DNA of 62,069 nt from an uncultured beta proteobacterium (GTDB lineage: Bacteria > Pseudomonadota > Gammaproteobacteria > Burkholderiales > SG8-41): contig CADECM010000024.1 in the NCBI GenBank assembly GCA_902825845.1, positions 1 through 62,069 on the forward strand, written 5' to 3'. Below are positions 48,792-58,481 of the stretch, one piece after another. The stretch's first letter is position 1; the number at the start of each line of letters is the position of its first letter. Under the pieces are notes generated by a model. The model made no database searches. It saw only the letters and a program-made list of their open reading frames with translations, and was not told the DNA's origin. The position numbers were made by a program, and so were the translations under genes.

Positions 48792-49745
48792 CTAAATCTT
48801 GCCGATGCTCTTGATCGCCGACGCCATGCGTTTATGGTCGGCCTCGAAAAATTGCTTGAACGCCGCGGCATCGCGATACTGGGGCACCACTTGCGCGTTG
48901 ACGAGCGTCTTCTGGAATTGCGCGTCGGCGACGGCGCGCCGCGCGAGATCCCGCACCTTGGTGAGCGTCGCTTCGGGCACCGCCGCCGAAGTGAACAGGC
49001 CCACCCACAAATAGGCCTCGATGTTCATGCCCAACGATTTGAACGTCGGCAACTCGGGCACCGCCGGATGCGGCTTGTCGCCCCAGGTGGCCAGCAGCCG
49101 CAGCTTGCCTGATTTGCCATGCGGAGCCATCGTCGCCGGTCCGCCGCCGGTGAGTTGCGAATGGCCGCCCAGCGCCTGCGTGATGGCCGGTCCGCCGCCG
49201 GTGGTCGGCAGATGACGCATTTTGGTCTTGCTGGCGTCGAGGAACATCACCACCGGTGTGTGCGTGATGCCGTACGGACCGGAGCTTGAAAACACCAGTT
49301 CGTTGGGGCGCGACTTGGCGAGGGCGATCAGCTCCTTCACCGACTTCACCGGTAATGCCGGATGCACGCCCATCACCAGGGGGTCGGAACTCATCAGTGC
49401 GACAAATGCGATTTGATCCAGCGAATACGGCGTTTTGGTGCCATACAGCTTGTCTTTTTCAAGCGCCAGATGAAGATTGGCGGTGGTGACCAGCCAGCTG
49501 TGGCCGTCGGGCGGCTGATTCACCACGTAGGCGGTGCCGGCCGCGGCCACGGCGCCCGGGCGGTTGACCACCGGCGCGGGTTGCGAGGTGAGCTTTTCCA
49601 GTGCGTTGGACAGCGGCTGCGCATGCAACTGATTCATGCCGCCCGGGGGATTGGGCACCGTGATGTTGATGGCCTTGCTCGGAAAATCCTGCGCCATCGC
49701 GGAGGATGCCGCGAGCAGTGTCAGAACGAAAAGTTTTTGTTTCAT
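48792..49745 (-). CDS. Bug/TctC-family periplasmic solute-binding protein (6 of 7), divergent
   Basis: 317 residues. Signal peptide MKQKLFVLTLLAASSAMAQ. It is the most divergent Bug here: the first loop is PNPPGGMNQLHAQPLS instead of PGGxxDxxAR, so the usual ligand Asp is missing, and the second loop is VNRPGAVAAAGTAYV. AGGAGG precedes the ATG at 49745. It is convergent with the previous Bug gene and divergent from the SMP-30-like gene. Confidence 0.85.
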   Translation of the reverse strand: MKQKLFVLTLLAASSAMAQDFPSKAINITVPNPPGGMNQLHAQPLSNALEKLTSQPAPVVNRPGAVAAAGTAYVVNQPPDGHSWLVTTANLHLALEKDKLYGTKTPYSLDQIAFVALMSSDPLVMGVHPALPVKSVKELIALAKSRPNELVFSSSGPYGITHTPVVMFLDASKTKMRHLPTTGGGPAITQALGGHSQLTGGGPATMAPHGKSGKLRLLATWGDKPHPAVPELPTFKSLGMNIEAYLWVGLFTSAAVPEATLTKVRDLARRAVADAQFQKTLVNAQVVPQYRDAAAFKQFFEADHKRMASAIKSIGKI

Positions 49746-49899
49746 GAAGCCTCCTGTTGGTATGCGGGTTTTAGTTCGCTTCGATGTCGGTGTCAATTGT
49801 GGCAATCCACAGTCCGGCGCGGCGCTGTCATTGGTGTAGACTTGCCGCGCTTTGGCGCGACGGTGCCGCCAGCGGCGGTGGCGGCGGTTGTCGAATCCA

Positions 49900-49919
49900 T
49901 GTAACTATCTGTTTTAATT
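49900..49919 (-). repeat. AT-rich dispersed motif, copy j
   Basis: Minus strand AATTAAAACAGATAGTTACA, ending 20 bp before the start of the SMP-30-like gene. Confidence 0.4.
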
Positions 49920-49939
49920 GATATTTTTGAAAGACCCTC

Positions 49940-50866
49940 ATGTTTAATCCGTTCCAGAAACTTGAACTCATTGAAACCGAAGTCTTCATGTCGATGCCCG
50001 CAAAGTTTCGCAAAAAGCAGCGCACCGCATGGTCCGATCCCAACCGGCAGAACGCGGAAGTCGAATGTTTTCTGGAAGGGCCGTCGTTCGACCGCGAAGG
50101 CAATTTGTGGTTTGTCGACATACCGTTCGGCCGCGTGTTCCGCATCACCCCGAAAAAGGATTGGGAGCTGGTCACGCAATACGACGGCTGGCCCAACGGC
50201 CTGAAAATCCACAAGGACGGCAGCATCTGGATTTGCGATTACAAGGAAGGCCTGCTCAAACTCGATCCCAAAACCGGCAAGCTTGAGACCGTGTTGCGCA
50301 CGGCATTCAGCGAAGGCTTCAAGGGCCTGAACGATCTGCACTTTGCAGCCAACGGCGATCTGTACTTCACCGATCAGGGCCAGACCGGCATCGCCGACCC
50401 CACCGGCCGCGTGTTCCGCCTGTCCGCGGGCGGACGCCTCGACCGCCTGTGCGATAACGTGCCCAGCCCCAACGGCATCACGCTGTCGACCACCGACAAG
50501 CATTGCTATGTCGGCGTCACGCGCTCGCAGCAAATCTGGCGGCTGCCGATCATGGCCGACGGCAACATCTCCAAGACCGGCGTCGCCGTGCAACTCTCCG
50601 GCGGCGTGGGCGGGCCCGACGGCATTGAAATGGATTCCCAAAACGGACTGCTGGTGTGCCAGCTCGGCGTTGGCATCTGGCGCTTTGACGCGAACATGCT
50701 GCCCACGCATTTGATTCATTCGCCGGATCACAAGCATCATCATCTGGCGAATGTCGCCGCCGGCGGGCCCGATCTGAAAACGCTGTACATCACCGAGTCA
50801 CTGTCGGGCGACATTCTGATGGCGAAGCTGCCGGTGGCGGGCAAGACGCTGTATTCGCATCAGTAG
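49940..50866 (+). CDS. SMP-30/gluconolactonase-like lactone hydrolase
   Basis: 308 residues, six-bladed beta-propeller. Metal ligands fit CFLEGPSFDREGNLWFVDI (Glu), GLNDLHFAANGDLYFTD (Asn) and GGPDGIEMD (Asp). It likely opens a sugar-acid or other lactone. The first ATG is at 49940; MSMPAKF at 49988 is an alternative start. No signal peptide. It is followed 44 bp later by a Bug receptor gene, suggesting uptake and hydrolysis of related acids. Confidence 0.83.
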   Translation: MFNPFQKLELIETEVFMSMPAKFRKKQRTAWSDPNRQNAEVECFLEGPSFDREGNLWFVDIPFGRVFRITPKKDWELVTQYDGWPNGLKIHKDGSIWICDYKEGLLKLDPKTGKLETVLRTAFSEGFKGLNDLHFAANGDLYFTDQGQTGIADPTGRVFRLSAGGRLDRLCDNVPSPNGITLSTTDKHCYVGVTRSQQIWRLPIMADGNISKTGVAVQLSGGVGGPDGIEMDSQNGLLVCQLGVGIWRFDANMLPTHLIHSPDHKHHHLANVAAGGPDLKTLYITESLSGDILMAKLPVAGKTLYSHQ

Positions 50867-50910
50867 TTCGATACGCATCCTTGCCTTACACGATCATCTG
50901 GAGAGTACCG

Positions 50911-51891
50911 ATGCAACCTCACCGTTTACCGATCACAACAAGCATTGCCTTTGCGCTGTTGTGTGCCGCGCTGGCGCCGGCAACCGTCAGCGCCCAACCT
51001 TATCCCCATCGCCCAATCCGACTCATCGTGCCATCCGCGCCCGGCGGCTCACCCGACATCAGCTCGCGCATGTTTGCGCAGGAGATCGGCCGCCAGATGG
51101 GGCAGCAACTGGTGGTGGACAATCGCTCCGGCGCGGGTGGCCGCATTGGCTTCGAGCTGGTGGCCAAGGCGCCGGCCGACGGCTACACGCTGGGCTATGC
51201 CACGTTCGCGCTGTCGACGCTGCCCAGCCTGGTGTCCGGCTTGAACTACGACGCCGGCCGCGACCTGCAGATGGTGATGCAACTGACGTCCACGCCCAAT
51301 GTGATGGCGGTATTTCCGGGTCTGCCGGTGAAGTCGGTCGCGGAACTGATCGCGCATGCGCGCAAGCACCCCGGCACACTGCACTTCGGCTCCAGCGGCG
51401 TCGGCACCAGCTTGCATCTGGGCGGCGAGTTGCTGATGTCGATGACCGGCATCAAGCTCGTGCACGTGGCATACAAAGGCGTCGATCAGGCGGTGGTGGC
51501 CACCATCGGTGGCGAAGGCCAGATCATCATCCATAACAGCGCGCCGATGTTGCCGCATGTTAAAGCAGGGCGTGTGCGCGGCCTTGCGGTGACCACGCCC
51601 AAACGTCTGCCGGCGCTCCCCGATTTGCCATCGGTGTCCGAGGCCGGCGTGCCGGGCTACGAAATCGCGCCGTGGGGCGGCATCATGGCGCCGAAGGGCA
51701 TCCCCAAGGACGTGCTGGCGCGGCTGAACACCGAGTTCAACATTGCGCTTAAATCCAAGACCGTGCAGGCCACCTATGCCGCGTCGAGTGTCATCCCCAT
51801 CGGCGGCACGCCGGAGCAGTTCACCGCGTTTTTGCGCAAGGAGACCGAAAAGTGGGGCGCGCTGATCAGGCGTATCGGGCTTAAAGGATAG
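50911..51891 (+). CDS. Bug/TctC-family periplasmic solute-binding protein (7 of 7)
   Basis: 326 residues. Signal peptide ending TVSAQP; PSAPGGSPDISSRMFA and DNRSGAGGRIGFE, then APADGYTLG. GGAGAG precedes the ATG at 50911; an upstream in-frame TTG (50881) is less likely. It leads a series with enoyl-CoA hydratase and CoA-transferase genes on the same strand. Confidence 0.88.
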   Translation: MQPHRLPITTSIAFALLCAALAPATVSAQPYPHRPIRLIVPSAPGGSPDISSRMFAQEIGRQMGQQLVVDNRSGAGGRIGFELVAKAPADGYTLGYATFALSTLPSLVSGLNYDAGRDLQMVMQLTSTPNVMAVFPGLPVKSVAELIAHARKHPGTLHFGSSGVGTSLHLGGELLMSMTGIKLVHVAYKGVDQAVVATIGGEGQIIIHNSAPMLPHVKAGRVRGLAVTTPKRLPALPDLPSVSEAGVPGYEIAPWGGIMAPKGIPKDVLARLNTEFNIALKSKTVQATYAASSVIPIGGTPEQFTAFLRKETEKWGALIRRIGLKG

Positions 51892-51978
51892 GCAATTCCC
51901 CTCAGACCGCAGTCTTCGGCGCGGCTCATGGTGGCGCCGGGTTTGTGCTAATCTCGCCCGGCATTTTCTCCATTGCCG

Positions 51979-52764
51979 ATGTCCGGACAAATCACCCTTG
52001 AGCGTGACGGCGCGATAGCCACCGTCGCGCTCGATAACCCGCCCAAGCTCAACGCCCTGACCGTGGCGATGTGGCAGGACCTCGCGCGCGTGATGCGCGA
52101 GGTATCGGCTGATGACAAGCTGCGCTGCATCGTGCTGCGCGGTGCGGGCGACAACGCCTTCGCGGCGGGCGCCGACATAGCGGAATTCGCCAGCGTGCGC
52201 GATACCAAGGCACAGGGCATGGTGTATCACCGCGAGCACGTTGACGGCGCGCTGAAGGCGGTTGCCGAATGCCGTCATCCGGTGGTGGCGATGATTCACG
52301 GCCCGTGCGTGGGCGGCGGGCTGGAGCTGGCGAGCCAGTGCGATCTGCGCATAGCGGGAGAATCCGCGCGCTTTGGCGTGCCGATCAACCGGCTGGGATT
52401 TTCGATTGCTTACGACGAGCTCGCCGCGGTGCTGCCGCTGGTCGGGCGCGCAGCGGCGCTGGAGATCCTGCTGGAAGGCCGCGTGTGGGATGCACGCGAG
52501 GCGTTCGACAAGGGCTTGCTCACGCGCGTGGTGCCCGACGACGCGCTTGCCGGCGACGTTGCCGCCAGCGTGGCACGCATCGCGGCGGGCGCGCCGCTGG
52601 TGGCGCGCTGGCACAAACAATTTGTGCGGCGGCTTACGCCGCAACCCGCGCCGCTGAGTGAGGCGGAGATCGAAGCGAGCTTTGCGTATTTTGATACGCA
52701 GGATTTTCGTGAAGGCCATGCTGCGTTCATGCAAAAGCGCAAACCGGTCTTTACTGGCCGTTAA
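51979..52764 (+). CDS. Enoyl-CoA hydratase/isomerase family protein
   Basis: 261 residues from the ATG at 51979 (an in-frame TTG lies two codons before). Oxyanion-hole segments RGAGDNAFAAGADIAEF and MIHGPCVGGGLELASQCDLRIA. The C-terminus FMQKRKPVFTGR resembles that of the hydratase at 6658-7476. The CoA-transferase gene begins 41 bp after its stop, so the two probably act in one acyl-CoA route. Substrate unknown. Confidence 0.87.
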   Translation: MSGQITLERDGAIATVALDNPPKLNALTVAMWQDLARVMREVSADDKLRCIVLRGAGDNAFAAGADIAEFASVRDTKAQGMVYHREHVDGALKAVAECRHPVVAMIHGPCVGGGLELASQCDLRIAGESARFGVPINRLGFSIAYDELAAVLPLVGRAAALEILLEGRVWDAREAFDKGLLTRVVPDDALAGDVAASVARIAAGAPLVARWHKQFVRRLTPQPAPLSEAEIEASFAYFDTQDFREGHAAFMQKRKPVFTGR

Positions 52765-52766
52765 AT

Positions 52767-52786
52767 TATAACTTATTGTTTTTATT
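52767..52786 (-). repeat. AT-rich dispersed motif, copy k
   Basis: Minus strand AATAAAAACAATAAGTTATA, between the hydratase stop and the ribosome binding site of the CoA-transferase gene. Confidence 0.45.
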
Positions 52787-52805
52787 GAGTATTCTGGAGT
52801 TTATC

Positions 52806-54029
52806 ATGTCAGGACCCTTATCCCATATCAAAGTGCTCGACCTCTCACGCGTGCTCGCGGGTCCGTGGTGCGGACAGAATCTGGCCGACCTCGGCGCTGA
52901 AGTAATCAAGGTTGAGCGTCCGGGCAAGGGCGACGACTCGCGCGGCTATGCGCCGCCGTACCTGAAAGATGAAAAGGGCAACGACACCAAAGAGGGCGCG
53001 TATTTTTGCGCCGCCAACCGCGGCAAAAAATCGATCACCGTCAACCTGAGCAAGCCCGAGGGCCAGCAACTGGTGCGCGAGCTGGCACAGCGCTGCGATG
53101 TCCTGATCGAAAACTACAAGGTGGGCGATCTCGCGCGCTACGGCCTGGGCTATGAGGACCTGAAGAAACTCAACCCCGGGTTGATCTACTGTTCAGTCAC
53201 CGGCTTCGGCCAGACCGGGCCTTACAAGGACCGCCCGGGCTACGACTTCATGGCGCAGGGCATGGGCGGACTGATGAGCATCACCGGCGAGGCGGACGGC
53301 CTGCCCGGCGCCGGCCCGCAGCGCGTGGGCATACCGATCATTGACATGACCACCGGCATGTACGCCACCATCGCCATCTGCGCGGCGATCGCGCACCGTG
53401 CGGTGAGCGGCAAGGGGCAATGGATCGACGTCGCGCTGCTCGACACCACCGTGGCGTTTCTCGGCAATCAGGCGATGAATTATTTCGCCACCGGCGAAGC
53501 GCCCTCGCGCATCGGCAACGCCCATCCGAACATCGTGCCGTACCAGACCTTCAACACCAGCAACGGCGCGGTGATCCTTGCCTGCGGCAACGACAACCTG
53601 TTCAACAAGTTCTGCGAAGCGGCGGGCTGCACCGACCTGCTGAAGAACCCCATCTTCGCCACCAACGCCGATCGCGTAAAAAACCGCGTCGAGGTCACAC
53701 GCATCCTGAACGAGATTTTCCTCAGGCGCAGCACCGCGGAGTGGGTCAAGCTGCTCGACGATGCCGGCGTGGCCAATGGCCCGATCAACACCATCGACGA
53801 AGTGTTCAAGGAGCCGCAAGTCATCGCGCGCGGCATGAAAATCGAACTGCCGCACGCCGCCGCCGGCAAAGTGCCGCTGGTGGCAAGCCCGATGAAGTTT
53901 TCCGAAACGCCGATCAAACACGAAATCCCGCCGCCGGTGGTGGGGCAGCACACGGATGAGATTCTGCGCGGCGTGTTGCAAAAGAATGATGCCGAGATCG
54001 CGCAGTTGCGTGGCGGCGGTATCGTCTAA
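52806..54029 (+). CDS. CaiB/BaiF (family III) CoA-transferase
   Basis: 407 residues. The N-terminus HIKVLDLSRVLAGPWCGQNLADLGAEVIKVERPG and the catalytic Asp147 in RPGYDFMAQGMGGLM identify it. TGGAG precedes the ATG at 52806. Members of this exact length are often annotated as succinyl-CoA-dependent or formyl-CoA-type transferases; the acceptor acid is unknown. Its last 90 codons are duplicated at 55024-55297, beyond the toxin-antitoxin pair. Confidence 0.9.
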   Translation: MSGPLSHIKVLDLSRVLAGPWCGQNLADLGAEVIKVERPGKGDDSRGYAPPYLKDEKGNDTKEGAYFCAANRGKKSITVNLSKPEGQQLVRELAQRCDVLIENYKVGDLARYGLGYEDLKKLNPGLIYCSVTGFGQTGPYKDRPGYDFMAQGMGGLMSITGEADGLPGAGPQRVGIPIIDMTTGMYATIAICAAIAHRAVSGKGQWIDVALLDTTVAFLGNQAMNYFATGEAPSRIGNAHPNIVPYQTFNTSNGAVILACGNDNLFNKFCEAAGCTDLLKNPIFATNADRVKNRVEVTRILNEIFLRRSTAEWVKLLDDAGVANGPINTIDEVFKEPQVIARGMKIELPHAAAGKVPLVASPMKFSETPIKHEIPPPVVGQHTDEILRGVLQKNDAEIAQLRGGGIV

Positions 54030-54056
54030 AAGACGCTGAAGGCCGGGCAACGGCGA

Positions 54057-54392
54057 TTAGCCGATCATCAGGCGCCGGCCAAGCAAAGATTGCATGTCAC
54101 GCCGACCGTCGGCGATGAGGTAGACGTAGACGTTTGCGCCGACGACCCGGTAGACCACCCGATAGGGCTTGAAAAATGCCTGTCGATATTCCTTGATGCC
54201 GAGCGCGGCAAGCTCCTTGGGATAGCTGCCGCGTTCGGGCGAGGTAGCAAGGCTATCCATGACTTTCATCAGATGGTTGAGCACGTAGGCGGCCTTTGCC
54301 GGCGAATCGTGTTCGGCGATGTAGTCATGGATTGCTTCCAGATCACGTTCGGCACTCTCCGTGACCAGTACTGAATAGCGCGCCCGCGGCAT
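54057..54392 (-). CDS. RelE/ParE-family toxin
   Basis: 111 residues. ParE-like pattern: YSVLVTESAERDLEAIHDYIAEHDSPAKA, then KEYRQAFFKPYRVVYRVVGANVYVYLIADGRRDMQSLL. ParE proteins poison gyrase and RelE proteins cleave mRNA; this sequence looks closer to ParE. Its start overlaps the antitoxin stop by one base (TAATG). It is convergent with the CoA-transferase gene. Confidence 0.85.
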   Translation of the reverse strand: MPRARYSVLVTESAERDLEAIHDYIAEHDSPAKAAYVLNHLMKVMDSLATSPERGSYPKELAALGIKEYRQAFFKPYRVVYRVVGANVYVYLIADGRRDMQSLLGRRLMIG

Positions 54393-54664
54393 TACCTTGC
54401 CCGCTTGGCGCGCAGCCTGGCGGCCACCTCGGCAATGGGCTTGACCTTGCCTGCATCAATCTGTTGATTGCCCAGGGCGAGAATTTTCAGCAGAGCCAGC
54501 GTTTCCTGTGTGTCCTCAAAACTTGCCACATCCTGAATGACCGCCTTTGCTTCACCGTTCTGGGTGATGACCATCGGCTCGCGACGCTCGGCAAGCTGCA
54601 GCAGCACTTCCGCCGCGTTGGCTTTAAGGTAGCTGATGGGTTTGACTTGAGATGAATAACGCAT
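54392..54664 (-). CDS. Phd/YefM-family antitoxin
   Basis: 90 residues. VKPISYLKANAAEVLLQLAERREPMVITQNGEAKAVIQDVASFEDTQE is the Phd/YefM DNA-binding fold; the rest (GNQQIDAGKVKPI) is the toxin-wrapping tail. The ATG at 54664 gives normal length. The frame continues 18 codons upstream without motif. Confidence 0.86.
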   Translation of the reverse strand: MRYSSQVKPISYLKANAAEVLLQLAERREPMVITQNGEAKAVIQDVASFEDTQETLALLKILALGNQQIDAGKVKPIAEVAARLRAKRAR

Positions 54665-54994
54665 GACGGCACCCGAGGAAGGACTGAATAAAGACCAAAT
54701 ATAGTCGTGACTTGCCATACGTGCAACTGCAACGCGTGCCTGTCGAGGAATATCGCCTGCTCAGGCGGCTGACCACGATACCCCGAAGCCACGCACCACC
54801 TAGAACCAGGGGTGGCGAGACGGCAAAGTTCAACACACCCTCATGCAATTTCGGACATGGTGACGCCGTTGACCGATCCAGAGCCGGCCGGCAGGCGCAC
54901 CCCTTTCTCGGGGAAAAACGCATGGCGTGTCGAAAGCAGCAGCCGTTATGGCGGATAGTATCCGAGCGAGTGCGGTGCAGAGGCCTTGGAAGAA

Positions 54995-55297
54995 TGGCAA
55001 TGCGCATCCGAACATCGTGCGGTAACGGCCCGATCAACACCATCGATGAGGTGTTCAAGGAGCCCCAGGTGATCGCGCGCGGCATGAATAGCGAACTGCC
55101 GCACGCCGCCGCAGGCAAAGTGCCGCTGGTGGCAAGCCCGATGAAGTTTTCCGAATCGCCGATCAAACACGAAATCCCGCCGCCGGTGGTGGGGCAGCAC
55201 ACGGATGAGATTCTGCGCGGGGTGTTGCAAAAGAATGATGCCGAGATCGCGCAGTTGCGTGGCGGCGGTATCGCTTTGAGGAACTGTCAAGGCCGGG
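54995..55297 (+). pseudogene. Broken second copy of the CoA-transferase 3' end
   Basis: Positions 55024-55297 are a close copy of 53775-54048 (last part of the CoA-transferase gene plus bases after the stop); I count roughly a dozen differences by eye. Immediately before, 54995-55022 matches 53512-53540, so the copy has lost about 235 bp internally. The original stop is changed (ATCGTCTAA to ATCGCTTTG). It has no start region and cannot encode an enzyme. Confidence 0.85.
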
Positions 55298-56173
55298 ATC
55301 AGAACAGGCGAGGACCGCGCTAGATCCGATCGGGATTTGATGGTCCGGGCATGCGGCCAAAATCCGCGAAGTGCGCGCTGATGCCGTGAAAATGTTGGCC
55401 AACGGCCGCACGTCGCCGATTGCAGAAAGCTGTTATCCGGACGACTGACGCACCGCGCACCTTGCGTGAAGGTCAAGTCACAATACTTGGCCACCACGCA
55501 GAGGTTCAAGCGCCGGTATTGGAGCGAACTGGTCACTCAGGAAGGCCACGCAATAGCGTGGTGGGCGGCCTGAGCGGTCATCGAAGTAGCTTCGAGCCAA
55601 GGTCGGCAAGGTAGCTCACACCGGTCGCACGGGAAGCATACGATATGCTTGTGCACTTCGTCAGTCGTGCCCTGCGCAAGTCCTTGCTGTGTTCGTCATG
55701 TTGATCCCGATCCCTTGTCAGTACCCAAGGCGATGCGCCGCTGCTATGACGCCCGGCGCCGGTGTAGCCGTGATCTTTGCAATGGCCCGCGAGATTCGCG
55801 CAGCGAAAAACCTCGAGTTTTGTACGCTGGGCGAGACTTGCCGGGCAGCCGAATCAGTGGTTAGCGCATACCACTAACTATCCGAAGAGGCCGGTGCTTG
55901 AAAGCGTTTCGTTGCCCTAGCGGATTCGGTACGCGGACAAGCACAAAACCCCCGTTTGCGCTACGTATTGCTACTGACCCGCAAGCACTGCGGCAACACT
56001 TGGTTACGAGTCTCGCAATGTCGGTAACAAAATACCGAAGTCCGTTGCAATTGATTCGATGATTTTTCATTTGGTGGTTCCTAGAATGAAATTCATCGAC
56101 GCAGCCCGTAACAACGAGACCGTAGCCGCAAGTGAACCACCCAGCAGACAAGTACACACACGAGGAGATTCAA
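55298..56173. other. Long stretch without a recognisable gene
   Basis: About 875 bp after the duplicated fragment. Short open frames on both strands lack motifs and ribosome binding sites. A small hairpin (CCACGC-AATA-GCGTGG, 55546-55561) is present. The stretch probably consists of decayed sequence left from the rearrangement, plus the promoter of the next gene near its right end. Confidence 0.45.
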
Positions 56174-57358
56174 ATGAACGCGCATTCAAACCCAACCCTT
56201 CGCAAAACCCTGATCGCGCTGATGCTGGCGGGCGTCGCCTTCACCAGTGTCCCGCTCTACGCACAGGACAGCGATGTCGAAGACGAAATCATGGCTAACC
56301 TCCAGCGAGATGGCGATAACGCCATTCGCACCCTGAAGACAGGGCAAAAGACGCAGAAGCGACACATGGACGGCAGCATCGAAAATCTGGAACCCGAAAC
56401 GCGCGCGCTGGTAACGGGCGAAACGCCGGAAGCGGCGGCACTGCGCGAAACCGGCAGGCATGCGCAGCACAGACGCCAGCATCCCCGGCGCATGGAAGCG
56501 TTCGAGAATCTGGAGGCGCAGCATGCGCCGCGGCACGGGCCCCACGCCGACGTCGAAACGCTTGCGCGGCACCCTGATGAAATGAATCGCGTTTATCGCG
56601 CGGGTGCCAGCGCACAAGCGCATCACCGGGGCGCGCATCATGCGCACGGCGCCGCGGATACGCATCAAACACACCGGCACACGACGCACGGGCATGACAC
56701 GCGCGACCGTGGCCACGCCAGCCGCGCGCACGGTGGCACGCATGCGCCGGCCCACTCCGGCGCACCGCGCACCGCGCACGTGCATGCGGATGTGGATGCG
56801 CCGCGCTCGGGTGGGGGCCGCACTCGTGCCGGTGGGGCGGGCGGCGTGGCGGGTGCTACAGCAGGCTGGGCGCTGGAAACCGCGACTGGCGTGCATATGC
56901 CCGATGAGATGGAAGCCGCAAAGTGGTTCGGCGACACCATGCAACGCCCGCAAGACATGCACAAGCGCGTGGGCGAGCTCGCCCACGGCGGCGTGCACAT
57001 GGCCGGGCAATTCGCCACTTCGCTCGCGCGCCCCGATCGCATGGCGGAAAACGTCGTGAACGGCGGCGTGGGTTTGGTCAAAACCGGGGCCTACATGGTC
57101 ACCCATCCGAAATATGCGGTCACCACCGCGGGCAACACCGTCGTGGCCGTCGGCAACACTGCCGTGGGCGTGGGCACGGGGCTTGTGAAAGGCACCTACG
57201 CGGTGGGCAAGGCAGGCGTCAACGCCATCGCGCATCCGGACAAGACCATTAACTCGGTCGGCAAAGGCATCACCAAAGCAGGCAATAGTGCCGCAAAAAC
57301 CATCAACAAGGCCGGCTGCAGCGTTGGCAAATTGTTCAAACCAAGCAGCCGTTGTTAG
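56174..57358 (+). CDS. Exported His-rich protein of unknown function
   Basis: 394 residues; GAGGAG precedes the ATG. Residues 1-31 are a signal peptide (LIALMLAGVAFTSVPLYAQ). Residues about 80-225 are very rich in His, Ala, Arg and Thr (for example HHRGAHHAHGAADTHQTH), suited to metal binding. Residues 230-380 are Gly/Val-rich with a recurring GNTVVAVGNTAVGVGTGLVKG pattern, ending in two cysteines (GCSVGKLFKPSSRC). I recognise no family. Two further exported proteins follow on the same strand. Confidence 0.7.
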   Translation: MNAHSNPTLRKTLIALMLAGVAFTSVPLYAQDSDVEDEIMANLQRDGDNAIRTLKTGQKTQKRHMDGSIENLEPETRALVTGETPEAAALRETGRHAQHRRQHPRRMEAFENLEAQHAPRHGPHADVETLARHPDEMNRVYRAGASAQAHHRGAHHAHGAADTHQTHRHTTHGHDTRDRGHASRAHGGTHAPAHSGAPRTAHVHADVDAPRSGGGRTRAGGAGGVAGATAGWALETATGVHMPDEMEAAKWFGDTMQRPQDMHKRVGELAHGGVHMAGQFATSLARPDRMAENVVNGGVGLVKTGAYMVTHPKYAVTTAGNTVVAVGNTAVGVGTGLVKGTYAVGKAGVNAIAHPDKTINSVGKGITKAGNSAAKTINKAGCSVGKLFKPSSRC

Positions 57359-57370
57359 AAGTACGTATTG

Positions 57371-57389
57371 CAGCGCGCTAGACGCGCTG
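57371..57389 (+). terminator. Hairpin after the His-rich protein gene
   Basis: CAGCGCG-CTAGA-CGCGCTG, a seven-base perfect stem 12 bp after the stop, with no T-run; a weak terminator or mRNA-stabilising structure. Confidence 0.4.
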
Positions 57390-57421
57390 ATAAGACAATA
57401 GGCTAAAACCAGGGAGAAACC

Positions 57422-58414
57422 ATGATTCGCTACCTCATACCGTGGGTGCTGGCCCTAGGACTTGGCGCCGGCGCTGGGCACGCACAAACACTCGACCAGC
57501 GCATGTGCCGGCTCAATTTTGACGCGTGCGCGCAGGAGCTGCAGAACACCTGCAACTCGTTGCTGAACGATTGCCGCAAACGACACCAAGATACTATGCG
57601 GGCGTGCGTTGCCGATGCGCGTCGTGAATTCGATAGTTGCGCCCGCGGCCTGCCGCCGAACAAGCGCGCCAATGCGGAACAAGCTTGCCGGAATCTGCGG
57701 GTGCGCGAACAAAACTGCACCGCGCCGCATCGCGTGAAGGAGATGGAACTGTTTTGCACCCCGCATGCGGTACGCTGTCCGTCGCGAGAACGCTGCGATG
57801 TGCCCTATCAAATTTGCATGCGCGATAACGCACCGCGTCCGCCGCAACCGCAGCCCGCACCACGCGAACCGCAGCCGCAGCCCTCGCAAGGCGGCGCGAG
57901 GCCGGCGCCAGCGCCAACAGAACCGCTGCAGGCGGCACCCGCACAGCCGAGCCCGCCGCCACCGCCCGCACCGGCAGCGGCGCGGGCTGCCTCGCCACCG
58001 CAGGGCGTGACCGGCGATGCAGCTTTGTTGGCTGCACTGCGCCCGCGCGATGGAAGCCGGGCGCCATGGGGAGAGCTGGCCAAAAAGCGCAAGCTCGACG
58101 ATCCGTCTACGTGTTATTCGGGAATCAATATCGCCATCGCGCGCTCGATCGGGGACAAACCCCTGGAGTATGGCGGCTTCTGGATTAACGGCTTTGGGCC
58201 AAAGTATGACAGCACAGATACCGCCGGGCAGCGCTCGGGACTTAGGCTCGGCGACCAGATATTCGGCATCGATGGCATGACGGTCAACGGTATGTCGGGC
58301 GAGGAAGTCGAAGTGCGTAGCGACAAACCCGTCTGGGATCCCTTGCGATTGCTATTACGGCGCGAGGGCGAGCGCGAATTGCGCGAAGTCACGGTCAGTT
58401 GCGCGAATCGGTAA
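57422..58414 (+). CDS. Exported Cys-rich protein with Pro-rich linker and PDZ-like domain
   Basis: 330 residues. Signal peptide ends GAGHAQ at 22. Residues 29-132 hold twelve cysteines in a regular spacing (29, 36, 44, 51, 62, 73, 89, 99, 112, 119, 125, 132), as in disulfide-linked helical hairpins. Residues 137-195 are a Pro/Gln/Ala linker. Residues 200-330 include SGLRLGDQIFGIDGMTVNGMSGEEV, a PDZ-type carboxylate loop and helix, plus two more cysteines. It is probably periplasmic or surface-exposed; no enzyme motif. CAGGGAGAA precedes the ATG. Confidence 0.75.
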   Translation: MIRYLIPWVLALGLGAGAGHAQTLDQRMCRLNFDACAQELQNTCNSLLNDCRKRHQDTMRACVADARREFDSCARGLPPNKRANAEQACRNLRVREQNCTAPHRVKEMELFCTPHAVRCPSRERCDVPYQICMRDNAPRPPQPQPAPREPQPQPSQGGARPAPAPTEPLQAAPAQPSPPPPPAPAAARAASPPQGVTGDAALLAALRPRDGSRAPWGELAKKRKLDDPSTCYSGINIAIARSIGDKPLEYGGFWINGFGPKYDSTDTAGQRSGLRLGDQIFGIDGMTVNGMSGEEVEVRSDKPVWDPLRLLLRREGERELREVTVSCANR

Positions 58415-58481
58415 GCCGCAGCAACAGGTTACACCGTCGCGAAAATAACAATTGAAGTATCACCATTCGAGGAGAGCGTTC

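Noticed and set aside
55861..56157. 98-codon minus-strand open frame upstream of the His-rich gene
   Set aside because: No homology I recognise, no ribosome binding site, and it overlaps the probable promoter of the next gene.
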